Shown here: positions 63,798 through 64,000 of the stretch, piece after piece
How positions within the stretch are numbered: position 1 is the stretch's first letter
Layout of the letters: the number at the start of each line of letters is the position of its first letter
Origin: Bacteroidales bacterium
Lineage (GTDB): Bacteria > Bacteroidota > Bacteroidia > Bacteroidales > UBA932
NCBI GenBank assembly: GCA_017619675.1
Contig: JAFZRX010000014.1
Coordinates: 18,225-82,224, forward strand
Length of the DNA stretch: 64,000 nucleotides
Direction: 5' to 3'
Made by a program: the position numbers and the translations under genes
Notes under the pieces: generated by a model
What the model was told of the DNA's origin: nothing
Databases searched by the model: none
What the model saw: only the letters and a program-made list of their open reading frames with translations

Positions 63798-64000
63798 TTA
63801 GAACTGGATTCTTGCTCCAAGGTTAATAACACGCTGCTGAGGATAGCCGACGAAACTGCTGACCTCCGGGTCACACCATTTGATTTCCTTGGCCCAGGTC
63901 AGGAGGTTGAATCCGCTGACATAGAAACGGCAAGAGTTGAAACCTATCTTGCTCATGATTGTCTTAGGGATGGTATAGCCGAACTCGAGGTTCTTCAGAC
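63798..64000 (-). CDS. SusC-family TonB-dependent receptor, C-terminal end (partial)
   Basis: The last 66 or so codons of a frame that enters from the right edge: LKNLEFGYTIPKTIMSKIGF, then RFYVSGFNLLTWAK and a terminal INLGARIQF with a C-terminal Phe, typical of SusC/RagA barrels. It pairs with the adjacent susD and would import the oligosaccharide released by the locus enzymes. Most of the gene is outside the window. Confidence 0.88.
   Translation of the reverse strand, partial: LKNLEFGYTIPKTIMSKIGFNSCRFYVSGFNLLTWAKEIKWCDPEVSSFVGYPQQRVINLGARIQF

Overview
The window is chromosomal DNA from a member of the Bacteroidota, most likely order Bacteroidales. It carries SusC/SusD-type genes, a Bat (aerotolerance) operon, DUF4199, DUF4251, DUF4295, DUF4296 and DUF3575 proteins, and lipoproteins with short lipoboxes. 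Promoters look like TTTG-N19-TAnnTTTG, and most starts lack a Shine-Dalgarno sequence. The many secreted glycosidases suggest a plant-polysaccharide degrader of a gut or rumen type habitat (inference).

Layout: 1-7.1 kb holds the tail of an unknown acidic protein, three tandem paralogous GH43-plus-discoidin glycosidases and a GH97 glycosidase. 7.1-16 kb holds truA and, divergently, an overlapping seven-gene MoxR/Bat operon in which batD and batE are fused into one reading frame. 16-20.5 kb encodes two probably abundant surface proteins, a large coiled-coil lipoprotein and an OmpA-type porin. 20.6-25.4 kb (minus) has a class A acid phosphatase, pyruvate phosphate dikinase and an AIR-synthase-C-like protein. 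25.4-32.3 kb has folC (with a perfect 26-bp inverted repeat inside the gene), tRNA-Val, groEL/groES, a SPOUT methyltransferase, glyA, a glycosyltransferase and a DUF4199 protein. 32.4-37.6 kb is the translation cluster thrS-infC-rpmI-rplT-lepB-rpmB-rpmG-DUF4295.

37.7-45.3 kb carries a small lipoprotein/rhodanese/DnaJ operon, a very large GH2 enzyme with an inserted LamG-like domain, a nitroreductase, an EamA transporter and a DEDDh exonuclease. 45.3-46.2 kb is a 0.9-kb gene-free stretch rich in inverted and dispersed repeats, ending at tRNA-Ala. 46.3-53.4 kb has metX-metY (minus) and ftsY, pheT, a DUF4296 lipoprotein and deoC (plus). 53.5-56.5 kb is a three-gene locus of an HExxH lipoprotein, a DUF3575 barrel and an Mfa2/FimB-like lipoprotein. 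The window ends with tRNA-Leu and a polysaccharide utilisation locus on the minus strand: susC (partial), susD and two GH3 glycosidases.

No phage, transposase, CRISPR array or known defence system is visible. The points most worth follow-up are the BatD-BatE fusion, the palindrome inside folC, the repeat-rich region beside tRNA-Ala, the HExxH/DUF3575/Mfa2 locus, and the groES leader.
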